Counted from the first letter of the stretch, positions 52,975 to 62,522 are shown. The stretch is 64,000 nt of DNA from Gemmatimonadota bacterium (GCA_016182795.1 JACPFW010000010.1:1-64000); one strand, 5' to 3'. Made by a program: numbers and translations. The notes: generated by a model from the sequence alone, not told the origin.

Positions 52975-55338
52975 GTGGAACACCTACCAGTACTCGCGGA
53001 TCCGGGTGATGCAAACCAGGAGATTGATCTGCGCCGCGCGTGGCAAACGGTCGTGCGCAGCGCGTGGATCATCGTCATTTGCGTCGGCCTCGCGACGGCG
53101 GCGGCCATGCTGGCCGTCCGCCGCATCGACCCGGTCTTCACCGCGTCGGCCACGATCCGCATCGAGGAGAGAACCGCCGCGAGCACGCTGGCCATGTTCA
53201 GTCCGGACTACACGAACGTCCTGGCCACGGCGACGCAGATCCTGACCAGCCGCCAGCTCGCCTACGATGTGGTGGACTCCCTCGGCATGCGGCTGAGCCT
53301 GTACCAGCCGATCCGCCGGATCAAGAGCGAAGTGGTGCGCGCGGCCCAGATCAACGCCGATGCCCCGTCGCAGGCATACCGGCTGGACCGTGCCGGCCGC
53401 GGCCTGCGTGAACTGCGCCTGCTTCCCGGCGAGAAGCTGCTCGGCACCTTCCCCGACACGATGCCGATCCCGCTCGACGGCGGCTGGGTGCAGCTGGCGG
53501 GCGGCGCGTCGCGCTACGACCGCCTGGTGTTCACGGTGCATCCGCGCAACGATGTGGCCTCGGCGCTGCGCGACGCGATTGGCGTGTCGCAGCCCGGACG
53601 CGACGCCAACGTGCTGCGCATTTCGTACACCGGCCGTGATCCGGTCGAGGCGATGCTCGTGCCGAACGTGCTCGCCCGCTCGTACGTGCGGCGCCGCATC
53701 GACCTCGCGGCGAGCGGCGCGCGGTCGACGGTCGCGTATCTCCAGCGGCAGGTGGCGGTGGTCGGCGAGCAGCTTAGCGCGCAGGAAGCGCAGATTCGCG
53801 ACTATCTGCTCGCGCGCGGCGTGTCGAGCATCGACGGAAAGATTACGGACCTCGTGTCCGAGCTCAATCTCCTGCGCGGCAACATGACGACCATCACGCT
53901 GGAGCGTGATGCGATCGCGCGGGCCATCGCGCCGCTGCGGGAGTCCGGTCCGGAGGGCGCCGCCGAGTTCCTGCGCCGCGCGATGGCGACGCCGGAGTTC
54001 CTCGGCATCGCCACCGCCGAAGTGACCGCACTGCAGAACCTGCGGGCCGAACGCGACGCGCTCGTGCAGCGGCGCACGTCGGAAGATCCGGACGTCAAGG
54101 CGCTTGACGCCCGCATGGAGGATGTGAGACAGCGCATTCAGGATCGCGCTGCCGCGTTTCTGTCGCAGCGGGTGTCGCTGGTGGAGGATCGGCAGCGGCG
54201 CGTCGACTCGCTGCAGAAGCAGCTGGCGCAGATGCCGGAGGAGGCGATGGGGTTCCAGCGCCTCGATCGCGACCGCGCCGTGCTGCAGGAGACGATGCAG
54301 TTGGTGCAGTCGCGCCTGAAGGAAGCCGAGATTTCGGCGTCGGTGCCGGACTCGTCGGCGTCGGTGCTCGATGAAGCGGTGACCGCGGACATGCGGGCCA
54401 ACTCGTCGCAGACGTTGATCTTCGCCGTGGCGATCTTCTCCGGCCTGCTCGTCGGCATCGGGGTGGCATTCCTCCGTGACTGGCTGGACACGACGATTCA
54501 CGACGAGAGCGACCTGCGAGGCATCGTCGGCGTTCCGGTGGTCGGCATCATCCCGAACCTGCAGCAGCAGTCGCGCGCGGGGGCGTATCGATTGCCGCCA
54601 CCCGAGGCCGAAGTGCGGGCGGGCGCGGACCGCGGTGCGTCGGGCAGTTCGGCGCCCGGCTCCGCCCGCGAGTACCACACGCCGGCCGCGGAAGCGTATC
54701 GCGCGCTGCGCACCAACCTGAACTACCTGACTCCGCCGCGCGCCCCGCGCGTGATCGTGCTCACCAGCGCGCTGCCGGGCGACGGCAAGACGACGACCGC
54801 CGTCAACCTCGCCATCACGCTGGCGCAGCAGGGCCAGCGGGTGATCCTGATTGACGCCGAGACGCGGCGCGGCACGGTGCACGAGGCGTTTGGCATTCCG
54901 CCGGCTCCGGGCTTCTTCGACCTGATGTACGGACAGGCGTCGCCAGGCGAGTGCATTCGCCGCGTGTCGATGGAGACGGGCGGTACGGTGGACGTGCTGC
55001 CGCTGGGCAGTTCGCCCAGCGTGAATCCGGCCGACCTGCTGGTGGCCACGCGCCTGCAGCCGCTCTTCGACCGCCTGCGCCAGCAGTACGACTACGTCCT
55101 GCTGGACACGCCGCCGCTGAACCTTTTCACCGATGCCTCGCTCATCGCGGCCAGCGCCGACGCGCTGCTGCTGGTGGCGCGCTCCGACAAGACCGACCGC
55201 GACGAGCTGAAGTTCGCGGTGCAACAGCTGCGCAACGTGCGGGTGGTCCTCGCGGGCGCCGTGCTCAACGATGTCGAGCTGCGTCGCGGCTCGCGCTATC
55301 GGCAGGGGTACGGCTACTATTACGAATACGGCAGATAA
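52975..55338 (+). CDS. Wzc-like polysaccharide co-polymerase with BY-kinase domain
   Basis: A 787-residue inner-membrane protein that controls exopolysaccharide polymerisation and export. An N-terminal Wzz domain with helix (residues about 28-48), long periplasmic coiled coils and a second helix (about 480-500, TLIFAVAIFSGLLVGIGVAF) precede the cytoplasmic tyrosine kinase. Walker A is SALPGDGKTTTAVNL (about 598-612) and Walker B VLLDTPP; Walker A' reads LIDAETRRG instead of the usual IDADxRxP. The C-terminal RYRQGYGYYYEYGR supplies six phosphorylatable tyrosines. The GTG start follows the export gene by 3 nt. Confidence 0.93.
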   Translation: MEHLPVLADPGDANQEIDLRRAWQTVVRSAWIIVICVGLATAAAMLAVRRIDPVFTASATIRIEERTAASTLAMFSPDYTNVLATATQILTSRQLAYDVVDSLGMRLSLYQPIRRIKSEVVRAAQINADAPSQAYRLDRAGRGLRELRLLPGEKLLGTFPDTMPIPLDGGWVQLAGGASRYDRLVFTVHPRNDVASALRDAIGVSQPGRDANVLRISYTGRDPVEAMLVPNVLARSYVRRRIDLAASGARSTVAYLQRQVAVVGEQLSAQEAQIRDYLLARGVSSIDGKITDLVSELNLLRGNMTTITLERDAIARAIAPLRESGPEGAAEFLRRAMATPEFLGIATAEVTALQNLRAERDALVQRRTSEDPDVKALDARMEDVRQRIQDRAAAFLSQRVSLVEDRQRRVDSLQKQLAQMPEEAMGFQRLDRDRAVLQETMQLVQSRLKEAEISASVPDSSASVLDEAVTADMRANSSQTLIFAVAIFSGLLVGIGVAFLRDWLDTTIHDESDLRGIVGVPVVGIIPNLQQQSRAGAYRLPPPEAEVRAGADRGASGSSAPGSAREYHTPAAEAYRALRTNLNYLTPPRAPRVIVLTSALPGDGKTTTAVNLAITLAQQGQRVILIDAETRRGTVHEAFGIPPAPGFFDLMYGQASPGECIRRVSMETGGTVDVLPLGSSPSVNPADLLVATRLQPLFDRLRQQYDYVLLDTPPLNLFTDASLIAASADALLLVARSDKTDRDELKFAVQQLRNVRVVLAGAVLNDVELRRGSRYRQGYGYYYEYGR

Positions 55339-55355
55339 GGACCGGGAACGCGCCC

Positions 55356-56000
55356 ATGGCCACACATTCGGACCCTGTACAGCCGCAATCGGAGCTCGTC
55401 CCCGATATCTTCGATACGGGAACAGAGCGCCTGCCGTCGTCCGGCCAGTTCAGCGCGGCGACGATCTCGGGCGTGCTGCTGGCGGCGACCGAGGCGTTGG
55501 TGGCCCCGCTGATCTTCGGCAGCACGATGGTCGTCTCGATGCTCACGTGGTGGATTCTCGACGCCCCGTGGGCCGGCCGCCGCCGTCGGTCGTCGCATAC
55601 GCCGCGCAGATGGTATCTGCCGTCGCCGCGCGTCATCTACCTGAGCACGCTGATGATGATCGGGCTGTGGCTGTCCACGATGTTTGTCTTCCGGGCGAGC
55701 GATCCTGAGCTCGGCCCGGGATTCGGGGCGACCCTCCCGACGATGATGGGCGTCGATGTGAGCGTCCTGCAGAAGATCAACGGCATGCAGGGGCCGGTCG
55801 ACTCCGGGCCGGAGCGGGCGCTGCCCGTGTCGGACACGGGCGTGGCGCCTTTCTCGCTGTTTGCGCACGGTACTGCGTCGACGATCGCGGTGGCCCTGCT
55901 TGCCTACGCGTTCCAGTCGGTGCGTCGTCGTCTGCGGCGGGCCCGGCGGTCGCGCAGCCACGAGGAGCTTCGCCCGCGGCAGCATGGCGCGGCGCCCTAG
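55356..56000 (+). CDS. Membrane protein of unknown function in the exopolysaccharide operon
   Basis: I do not recognise this 214-residue protein. It has three hydrophobic segments (TISGVLLAATEALVAPLIFG onward, YLSTLMMIGLWLSTMFVF and TASTIAVALLAYAFQSV), a basic cytoplasmic loop after the first, a probably periplasmic Gly/Pro/Met-rich loop of about 60 residues after the second, and a very basic C-terminal tail. It sits between the co-polymerase and polymerase genes, so an assembly role is possible. Confidence 0.75.
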   Translation: MATHSDPVQPQSELVPDIFDTGTERLPSSGQFSAATISGVLLAATEALVAPLIFGSTMVVSMLTWWILDAPWAGRRRRSSHTPRRWYLPSPRVIYLSTLMMIGLWLSTMFVFRASDPELGPGFGATLPTMMGVDVSVLQKINGMQGPVDSGPERALPVSDTGVAPFSLFAHGTASTIAVALLAYAFQSVRRRLRRARRSRSHEELRPRQHGAAP

Positions 56001-56015
56001 CACGCCGGCGGCCTG

Positions 56016-57509
56016 ATGGACGCGGCGACGACAGCGCGCGTGGTCACGCCGACGGCGGATCGCGGCGGCGGCACACGGATGTCGGCGTCGACGGTCACGC
56101 TGATTCTTTTCGTCGCGGTGACGCTCTTTGGCGTGGCCGGCGTTGGCGGTCGCCTGTTCGCCCCCGTGTTTGTGGGCGCGGCGGCGGTGACGGGACTCAT
56201 CGCGTATTATCGCGCGCCAACGCGCTACCCGACCTTCGTCTACGCCCTCTGGTTCTTCACGCCGTGGGTGCGCCGGATGGTGGACATGCAGTACGGGTTC
56301 CAGCCGGCGAGTTTCGTGCTGATGGCGCCCGTCGTCGTGACGCTCATCGCGCTGCTGACGCTGGCCTACCGGGCGCGCGAGCTGCGCGGCGCGCTGATGT
56401 ATCCGTTCGTCTTCACCCTGGTGGGCGTGGGGTACTCCTATTTCGTGGGCGTCCTGAAGAACGGCATGCTGCCGGCGACCTACGCCCTGCTCACGTGGAT
56501 TGGGCCGATCGCGTTCGGTATGCACCTGATCCTCAACTGGCGCATCTTTCCGGCGCTGCGGAAGTCGTTCCTCGACTTTCTCCAGTGGGCCGTTCCGCTT
56601 CTCGGCGCGTACGGTATCTATCAGGTTGTCGCGCTGCCGAGCTGGGACCGCGTCTGGATGATCGCGGCCAATCTCGCGTCGATCGGCCCGCCGGTCCCGT
56701 TCGGGTTTCGCGCGTTCGGCACGCTGAACTCCCCCGGGCCGTTCTCCGTGGTGCTGCTGATGGGCATCCTCTTCCTGTTCGGGACGGCCCGGCGCGGCAT
56801 GACGCTCTCGCTAACGCTTGCCTTTCTGGCCCTGCTCCTGACACGCGTGCGGTCCGCCTGGGTCGCGATCGCCGTTGGGATGTTCGTAATCCAGATCTTT
56901 GGCCCGCTGCGCCGTACGCTGCGCAACTGGGTCTTCGTGCTGCTGATGGCCGGCATCGCCCTGCCGGTGCTTTCGCTCGATGTCTTCCGTGAATCCATCG
57001 CGGCGCGCCTCCTCTCGCTGACCGATCTCGAGGACGACAACTCTGTGCGGACGCGCATCATGCTGTCGCAGCTTGCGGTACAGTCGATCGGCGCGCGCGC
57101 GGAGGGGGAGGGACTCGGCGGGACGGGCGGCGGCACCAAGCTCCTGGCGAGCGGCGTCGAGAAGCAGGTGTCCATCGACAATGGCTTACTCGAGGTCTTC
57201 TACGTGATGGGGTGGCCGGGCGGATGCCTGATCATGCTCGGACTCATCGGTCAGTTGCTCACCCTGACACGGTTCCGCGATTTCCGGGGCGATCCATTTT
57301 CCACCTCGGCGCTGGCTACCGTCTGGTCCCTGCTGGCCGTGCTGCTGATCGGCGACATCTTCAGCGGCTCGACCGGCGCCGTCTTCTGGGGCGCCTACGG
57401 CTTTGCCTGCAGCGCGCACGCGTACAACTACTCCATTGGTCGTGGGCTGCGGTCGCAACGGCTCGTCCGGGAGTTCGGCGCCGAGATATCGTCAGCCCCG
57501 AGCGTGTAG
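56016..57509 (+). CDS. O-antigen ligase/polymerase-family membrane protein (Wzy-like)
   Basis: A 497-residue protein with about 12 helices and a large periplasmic loop, of the Wzy_C/WaaL family that polymerises or ligates glycan units. The characteristic segment is FLALLLTRVRSAWVAIAVGM with its Arg pair, followed by a loop with GEGLGGTGGGTKL. In a locus with Wzc- and Wza-like genes, polymerase is likelier than ligase. An internal ATG (56082, MSASTVT) is an alternative start. The next gene follows after one base. Confidence 0.88.
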   Translation: MDAATTARVVTPTADRGGGTRMSASTVTLILFVAVTLFGVAGVGGRLFAPVFVGAAAVTGLIAYYRAPTRYPTFVYALWFFTPWVRRMVDMQYGFQPASFVLMAPVVVTLIALLTLAYRARELRGALMYPFVFTLVGVGYSYFVGVLKNGMLPATYALLTWIGPIAFGMHLILNWRIFPALRKSFLDFLQWAVPLLGAYGIYQVVALPSWDRVWMIAANLASIGPPVPFGFRAFGTLNSPGPFSVVLLMGILFLFGTARRGMTLSLTLAFLALLLTRVRSAWVAIAVGMFVIQIFGPLRRTLRNWVFVLLMAGIALPVLSLDVFRESIAARLLSLTDLEDDNSVRTRIMLSQLAVQSIGARAEGEGLGGTGGGTKLLASGVEKQVSIDNGLLEVFYVMGWPGGCLIMLGLIGQLLTLTRFRDFRGDPFSTSALATVWSLLAVLLIGDIFSGSTGAVFWGAYGFACSAHAYNYSIGRGLRSQRLVREFGAEISSAPSV

Positions 57510-57510
57510 C

Positions 57511-58356
57511 ATGGCCCGCCCGGTGAGCCCCGCGCCGGTCGACGACAGGATTGCGCACAACGTGCAAGCCTACGACACGGTGGCCCGCACGTACGACGCC
57601 GAACACCCCGAGATCTTCAATGACGTGGAGCAGGCGCGGCTCGCGCAGGCGGCGCGCGATGCCGTGGCGCTCTGCGCGACGTCCGCTCCGGTGCGGGCGC
57701 TCGATGTCGGGTCGGGGACCGGCAACCTGACGGCGCAACTGCTGGCCGCCGGCGCCACGGTTGTCTCCGCCGACATCTCCACCGAGTGCCTGCGACTGGT
57801 GTCCGAGCGCTTCGAGTCCACCGGTCGGCACCGCACGCAGCAGATCGATGGCCGCTCGCTGGCGATCTTCGCCGACGGTTCGTTCGATCTCGTGGCCTGC
57901 TACTCGGTGCTGCACCACGTGCCTGATTACCTGTCGCTCGTCGAGGAGATGGCCCGGGTCGTTCGTCCAGGTGGCGTGCTCTACATCGATCACGAGCGGC
58001 ACGACGCGTCGTGGCACGACCCCGTGCGCGACCAGTTCATGCGCGAGGCGCGGGCGTTTCCTCCCAAGCACTGGAGCCGGTTCTTCCGACCGTACAACTA
58101 CTGGAAACGGATCCGTCCGCTCTTTGTGTGGCAGCGATGGTTCGACCGTCGATGGATGCCAGAGGGCGATTTGCACATCTGGCCGGACGATCACATTGAG
58201 TGGGCGAAGGTCGAGGCCCGCGCCCAGGCGCACGGAGTGACGCGGGTCGCGGTGCGGGACTACCTGCTGTACGACGAGCACTTCGACCGCGGCGTGTGGG
58301 AGCGCTGGCAGGGCCGCCTGACGGACTATCGTATGTGGGTGGGACGAAAGGCATGA
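57511..58356 (+). CDS. SAM-dependent methyltransferase of the exopolysaccharide locus
   Basis: A 281-residue class I methyltransferase. Motif I is ALDVGSGTGNLTAQLLAAGA, followed by VVSADISTECLRLV, SFDLVACYSVLHHVPDYLS and VVRPGGVLYIDHERHD. The second half holds a Trp-, His- and Arg-rich stretch (about residues 170-260) seen in sugar or lipid modifying relatives. It may O-methylate a sugar of the repeat unit. The stop overlaps the next ATG (ATGA). Confidence 0.88.
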   Translation: MARPVSPAPVDDRIAHNVQAYDTVARTYDAEHPEIFNDVEQARLAQAARDAVALCATSAPVRALDVGSGTGNLTAQLLAAGATVVSADISTECLRLVSERFESTGRHRTQQIDGRSLAIFADGSFDLVACYSVLHHVPDYLSLVEEMARVVRPGGVLYIDHERHDASWHDPVRDQFMREARAFPPKHWSRFFRPYNYWKRIRPLFVWQRWFDRRWMPEGDLHIWPDDHIEWAKVEARAQAHGVTRVAVRDYLLYDEHFDRGVWERWQGRLTDYRMWVGRKA

Positions 58357-59504
58357 GTGATGCCAGCGTGCGTGTGCGTGTTGCCCTGCCGTGCACCGGG
58401 CTCGGCCGGCAGCAGCGCGGGTTCGAGCGATTCACGCGCGAACTGCATGAGGCGTTGCGTGGTGCTTCGGGACTCGACCTGACGGTGTATGGCGGCGGAA
58501 CGTTGGAGGCGGATGAGCGGGCGGCCTGGAGCCTGCCCCGCAACTCTGCCGCCGCCGCGGCCGTGGGGCGCGTCCTCGGACGCGATCCATATTTCGTGGA
58601 GCAAATCAGCTTCTTCGGCGGTTTCCTGCCGCACTTGCTCGCATGGCGCCCACACCTCATCTACTTCGCCGACCTGAACTTCGGCAATGCCTGCTGGCAC
58701 TGGCGCCGCGTCACCGGCCAGCGCTACCGCCTGCTGTTCTACAACGGTGGCGCGACGACGATGCCGTACACGCGGTGCGACCGCGTGCAGCAGTTGACGC
58801 CTGAACACTTTGCGGCCGCCGTACAGCGGGGCGAAGCACCGCAACGGATGTTCGTCCTGCCGCACGGGGCGCGCATCCCGACGGCGCTGGCCCCTCGCGA
58901 TCCGGCGCGGGTGGCCGCAGTGCGGCGCGCGTTCGGTGCGCCTGCCGGTCGGCCGCTCTTGCTAAGCGTCGGGCTGCTGGACCGCTCGATCAAGCGCATG
59001 GATGCGCTCATCACCGCCGTAGCGGCCATGGACGCGCCGCGCCCATTCCTGGCGCTCCTTGGACAGGAGACGGAGGAGACCGCGGCGGTGCGACAACTGG
59101 CGCACGAGCGATTGCCGGATGGATGCTATGTTGGAACCTGGGCGGCCTCGAGGATGCCGGAGGCATACGAAGCGGCCGACGCGTTTGCGCTGCTCTCGCT
59201 GCGTGAAGGGTTTGGACTCGCCTATGTAGAGGCGCTCGCGGCGGGCCTGCCGATCGTGGCACATGAGACAGCCGGCACTCGTTACGTGCTGGGCGCGCAC
59301 GCCTGGCTTGGCGACACGCGTGACCCCGCCGCGACCGTCGCACTCCTCGGCGCGGCGTTGCGCGCCCCCTCCGACGAGACGGCGCGTCGCACCCGACATG
59401 CCGCGGCGCGCGACCGGTTCTCCTGGGGCGTCCTCGCCCCACAGTACGCGGCGATGCTGCGCGAAGAAGCCGAGGGCGGCACGCAACGGGACATGACGCC
59501 ATGA
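58353..59504 (+). CDS. GT4-type glycosyltransferase
   Basis: A 383-residue GT-B glycosyltransferase. The C-terminal nucleotide-sugar domain shows LLSVGLLDRSIKRMDALITA, PEAYEAADAFALLSLREGFG and LAYVEALAAGLPIVAHETAG, the EGFGxxxxEA signature of GT4. The N-terminal half includes GLGRQQRGFERFTRELHEAL, an acceptor-side glycine-rich loop. The acceptor and sugar are unknown. Its end lies in a triple ATGACGCC repeat. Confidence 0.9.
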   Translation: MSDASVRVRVALPCTGLGRQQRGFERFTRELHEALRGASGLDLTVYGGGTLEADERAAWSLPRNSAAAAAVGRVLGRDPYFVEQISFFGGFLPHLLAWRPHLIYFADLNFGNACWHWRRVTGQRYRLLFYNGGATTMPYTRCDRVQQLTPEHFAAAVQRGEAPQRMFVLPHGARIPTALAPRDPARVAAVRRAFGAPAGRPLLLSVGLLDRSIKRMDALITAVAAMDAPRPFLALLGQETEETAAVRQLAHERLPDGCYVGTWAASRMPEAYEAADAFALLSLREGFGLAYVEALAAGLPIVAHETAGTRYVLGAHAWLGDTRDPAATVALLGAALRAPSDETARRTRHAAARDRFSWGVLAPQYAAMLREEAEGGTQRDMTP

Positions 59505-59516
59505 CGCCATGACGCC
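59493..59516 (+). repeat. Three tandem ATGACGCC units across a gene junction
   Basis: ATGACGCC is repeated exactly three times. The first copy is within the last codons of the GT4 gene, the second supplies its TGA stop, and the third supplies the ATG of the next gene. Each unit carries an ATG and an overlapping TGA. Confidence 0.9.
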
Positions 59517-60378
59517 AGCGCCGCTCTGGTCGGTTGTCGTCCCCACGTGCGACCGGCGCCGTGAACTCGGTGCGTGTCTCGCGCGGCTTGCCCCGGGCGC
59601 GCAGAGCCTCGATGCCGCGCGGTACGAAGTCATTGTGACGGACGACGGCGACTTTGACGCCACGGAGGCGTGGCTGCGAACCGAATGCCCGTGGGCGCGT
59701 CACGTCCGCGGCCCGCGGCGCGGGCCGGCGGCCAACCGCAACGCTGGTGCGCGGGCGGCGACGGGTGAGTGGCTCGTCTTTGCCGACGACGACATTGTGC
59801 CATCAACTGGCTGGCTGGCCGCGTACGCGGCTGTGATCGCCTCCACGGTGCGCGCCGACGTTTTGGAAGGGCGCACCACCTGTGAACGCGGCCTGCACAG
59901 CCCGCGTGTGCACGCGCCGCAGAACAACACGGGCGGCGTGCTGTGGTCGTGCAACTTCGCCATCCGTCGCGCGGTCTTCGTGTCTGTCGCCGGATTCGAC
60001 GAGGGGTTTGCGTTCCCCCACATGGAGGATGCCGACCTGCGCGAGCGCCTGCGCGCGGCGGGGCACATCATCACGTGGGTCCCCGAGGCCATCGTCGATC
60101 ACCCGCCCCGCCGGCTGCCCTCGGGCCGAACGCTGGGCGCGTATCGTGAGGCCGAGGTGCGGTTCCTCTACAAGTATGGCGCGCCGCGGCCCGTGCGCGG
60201 GCGGTTGATGCGCGACATCGCGGCCAGTCGGCTCGTCAATATTCGCTCCTGCCCTAAGCGTCTCGACTCGCTGCTCGCGCTCTGGGCGCTCGCGGCGGAG
60301 TTGTGGCACGTGGCGCGGCACGGCGCGGCGTGGGAGCGGGCCAGCGCACGGGAATTTCCGGCAGGGCCCGGCGCATGA
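59509..60378 (+). CDS. GT2-family glycosyltransferase
   Basis: A 289-residue GT-A glycosyltransferase. It begins WSVVVPTCDRRRELGACLAR and carries the nucleotide-sugar/metal motif LVFADDDIVPSTGWLA, ending with WSCNFAIRRAVFVSVAGFDE and EDADLRERLRAAG, typical of GT2. The C-terminal region is amphipathic and may associate with the membrane. It starts 4 nt after the GT4 stop, within the ATGACGCC repeats, and overlaps the following GT2 gene by 4 nt. Confidence 0.9.
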   Translation: MTPAPLWSVVVPTCDRRRELGACLARLAPGAQSLDAARYEVIVTDDGDFDATEAWLRTECPWARHVRGPRRGPAANRNAGARAATGEWLVFADDDIVPSTGWLAAYAAVIASTVRADVLEGRTTCERGLHSPRVHAPQNNTGGVLWSCNFAIRRAVFVSVAGFDEGFAFPHMEDADLRERLRAAGHIITWVPEAIVDHPPRRLPSGRTLGAYREAEVRFLYKYGAPRPVRGRLMRDIAASRLVNIRSCPKRLDSLLALWALAAELWHVARHGAAWERASAREFPAGPGA

Positions 60379-61331
60379 CATCCCGCGTGAGCGTGCTGGT
60401 ACCGAGCTATCGCCGGCCGGAGTCGCTGGCGCGCTGCCTCGCCGCGTTGGCGGCGCAGGAGCGGGTGCCCGACGAAGTGGTGGTCGGCGTGCGCGCCGGA
60501 GACACCGAGACCGTGAAGGCCGCGCACACCGCAGGCGACGGCGGGCTGAACGTGCGCACGGCAATCGCAACGGAAGACGGCGTTATCGCGGCCATGCAGG
60601 CCGCGCTGGATGCGGCCACCGGCGATGTCATCGCGCTCACCGACGATGACGCGCGGCCGCGACGCGCCTGGATCAGCGGCCTGCTGGCGCACCTTGAGTC
60701 GGCGTCAAACGTGGGCGGCGCGGGTGGACGCGACTGGCAGCCGTATGAGCGGGGCGACGTCGCCCGCGTCGGCATCGTGCAGTGGTTTGGCCGCGTCATC
60801 GGCAATCATCATCTGGGCGCCGGCGCCGCCCGAGACGTCGACGTGCTCAAAGGAGTCAACTGCGCCTTTCGCGCCCCGCTGCTGCGCGCGGTGGGATTCG
60901 ATCACCGGTTGCGCGGTACCGGGGCGCAGCTGCACTGGGAACTCGGCGTCTGCCTGCCGCTGCGCCGCGCGGGATGGCGGCTGATCTACGATCCGTCGGT
61001 CGCCGTGGATCACGATGTGGCGCCGCGGCACGCCGGCGATGCCCTGCATCGCGGCGTGTTCGCCGTGGCGCCGCTCGTAGACGCGGTGCACAACGAAACC
61101 GTCGCCGTGATCGAAGGGCGGGGACGCGCCTGGCGCGCCGGCTATCTGGCGTGGGCACTGCTCGTGGGGACCGGCGAAGCCCCGGGCGCGGCGCAATGCG
61201 CGCGGCTGCTGCTGCGGGGCGATTCTCTCGTGTGGCACCGCTGGCGTTCCGCCGTCGCCGGTCGACGCCTGGGAGCGGCCACCGCGCGTCACCGGCCGCG
61301 CGCGCCGACCGTGCCGTGCCCCCCGACATGA
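60375..61331 (+). CDS. GT2-family glycosyltransferase
   Basis: A 318-residue GT-A glycosyltransferase. VSVLVPSYRRPESLARCLAA opens the fold, VIALTDDDARPRRAWISGL is the DxD region, and LKGVNCAFRAPLLRAVGFD and WELGVCLPLRRAGWRLIYDP complete the acceptor/catalytic half. It is a paralogue in type of the preceding gene but not a close duplicate. The last 40 residues are Arg/Ala/Pro-rich and hydrophilic. Confidence 0.9.
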   Translation: MTSRVSVLVPSYRRPESLARCLAALAAQERVPDEVVVGVRAGDTETVKAAHTAGDGGLNVRTAIATEDGVIAAMQAALDAATGDVIALTDDDARPRRAWISGLLAHLESASNVGGAGGRDWQPYERGDVARVGIVQWFGRVIGNHHLGAGAARDVDVLKGVNCAFRAPLLRAVGFDHRLRGTGAQLHWELGVCLPLRRAGWRLIYDPSVAVDHDVAPRHAGDALHRGVFAVAPLVDAVHNETVAVIEGRGRAWRAGYLAWALLVGTGEAPGAAQCARLLLRGDSLVWHRWRSAVAGRRLGAATARHRPRAPTVPCPPT

Positions 61332-61380
61332 TGGCAGAGCATTCCGCCGGGCCCGCGCTCGGCGCAACTTCCGGGTGTCC

Positions 61381-62502
61381 ATGAGCTTCTCGCTCGCCTT
61401 CATCGCGCACGAGGTGCACCGCCACGGTGGCCAGGAACGCGCGGCCGCCGAGGTGCTGTCGCGCCTCGCGCGACGCATTCCCGTCACCGTCATTGCGGCG
61501 CGCTGCGAGCTGCCGGATGCGCCGGTGGTGTGGCACCGCGTGCCGCCCGCGCCGCGCCCGCTCGTGGCCGGCGCCTACCTGTTCGCGCGCTCAGCGCGCG
61601 CGGCCGAGCGCCGCGCGGGGTGCACCCTTACCAATTGCATTGGCGCGTCGGCCTTTGACGCCGACGTGATTACGGCGCAGTACTGCCACGCGGCGTTCAC
61701 GGCGCGCTTTGGCGGACTGCGCGGCGGAAGCGCGGTGGGGCGCGCCTGGCAGCGCATGGCGCAGCAGGTCTTCGTGCGGCAGGAGCGGCACGCGTACGGG
61801 TCGCGGCGCCTCCGGCGCGTGATTGCCGTGTCGCGGGGCACCGCCCGCGAACTGCACGAGTTCTACGGCGTGCCGGAGTCCGTCATCTCGGTTGTGCCCA
61901 ACGGCGTGGATCATGCGCTCTTTCGCCCGACTCCCGACGATGCGGCCAAGCGCGCGCTTCGCGCATCGCTTGGACTCGACGCGGACGCGTGCGTCGCGCT
62001 GTTTTGCGGGGGCGATTGGGAACGCAAGGGACTGCGCGACGCCATCGACGCGGTGGCGGGCCAGCGCGATCTTCTGCTCTGCGTCGTGGGACGCGGCGAC
62101 GAAGCGGCCATGCGCGCCCACGCCACCGCGCGAGGAGCGCTCGCGCAGGTGCGCTTTGTGGGCAAGACCACCACGCCGGAACGCTGGTACGCTGCGGCCG
62201 ACCTGCTCCTGCACCCGTCGCGCTACGAAGCCTTCTCGCTCGTGACGCTCGAGGCGGCGGCGAGCGGACTGCCCATTCTCGCGCATGCGATCAACGGCAC
62301 GGAGGAACTCGTTGCATCCGGCGTGAACGGCTATCTGGTGCCGTTTGGCGGTGAGGCTCTGCGCGAACCGCTGCTGCGCCTGCGCGACGATGCGGACACG
62401 CGCCGCGCGATGTCGGTGGCCGCGGTCGAGCGGTCGCGCCGCTACGCGTGGGACCGCGTGGCGGCCGAATACTTCGACGTGCTCGCCGGAGCAGCCACGT
62501 GA
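61381..62502 (+). CDS. GT4-type glycosyltransferase
   Basis: A 373-residue GT-B glycosyltransferase. The N-terminal domain starts IAHEVHRHGGQERAAAEVLS, a donor/acceptor loop common in WaaG-like enzymes; the C-terminal domain has VVPNGVDHALFRP, LFCGGDWERKGLRDAIDA and HPSRYEAFSLVTLEAAASGL, the EAFxxVxxEA signature. It probably adds a hexose to the repeat unit. GTG 61375 two codons upstream is an alternative start. Confidence 0.9.
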   Translation: MSFSLAFIAHEVHRHGGQERAAAEVLSRLARRIPVTVIAARCELPDAPVVWHRVPPAPRPLVAGAYLFARSARAAERRAGCTLTNCIGASAFDADVITAQYCHAAFTARFGGLRGGSAVGRAWQRMAQQVFVRQERHAYGSRRLRRVIAVSRGTARELHEFYGVPESVISVVPNGVDHALFRPTPDDAAKRALRASLGLDADACVALFCGGDWERKGLRDAIDAVAGQRDLLLCVVGRGDEAAMRAHATARGALAQVRFVGKTTTPERWYAAADLLLHPSRYEAFSLVTLEAAASGLPILAHAINGTEELVASGVNGYLVPFGGEALREPLLRLRDDADTRRAMSVAAVERSRRYAWDRVAAEYFDVLAGAAT

Positions 62503-62522
62503 TCACTCGCCGAGCCTGAGCC

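Noticed and set aside
52984-55365. 793-codon minus-strand open frame opposite the BY-kinase gene
   Set aside because: The plus-strand frame carries Walker motifs and a Wzz domain; the antisense product is a low-complexity His/Arg-rich sequence.
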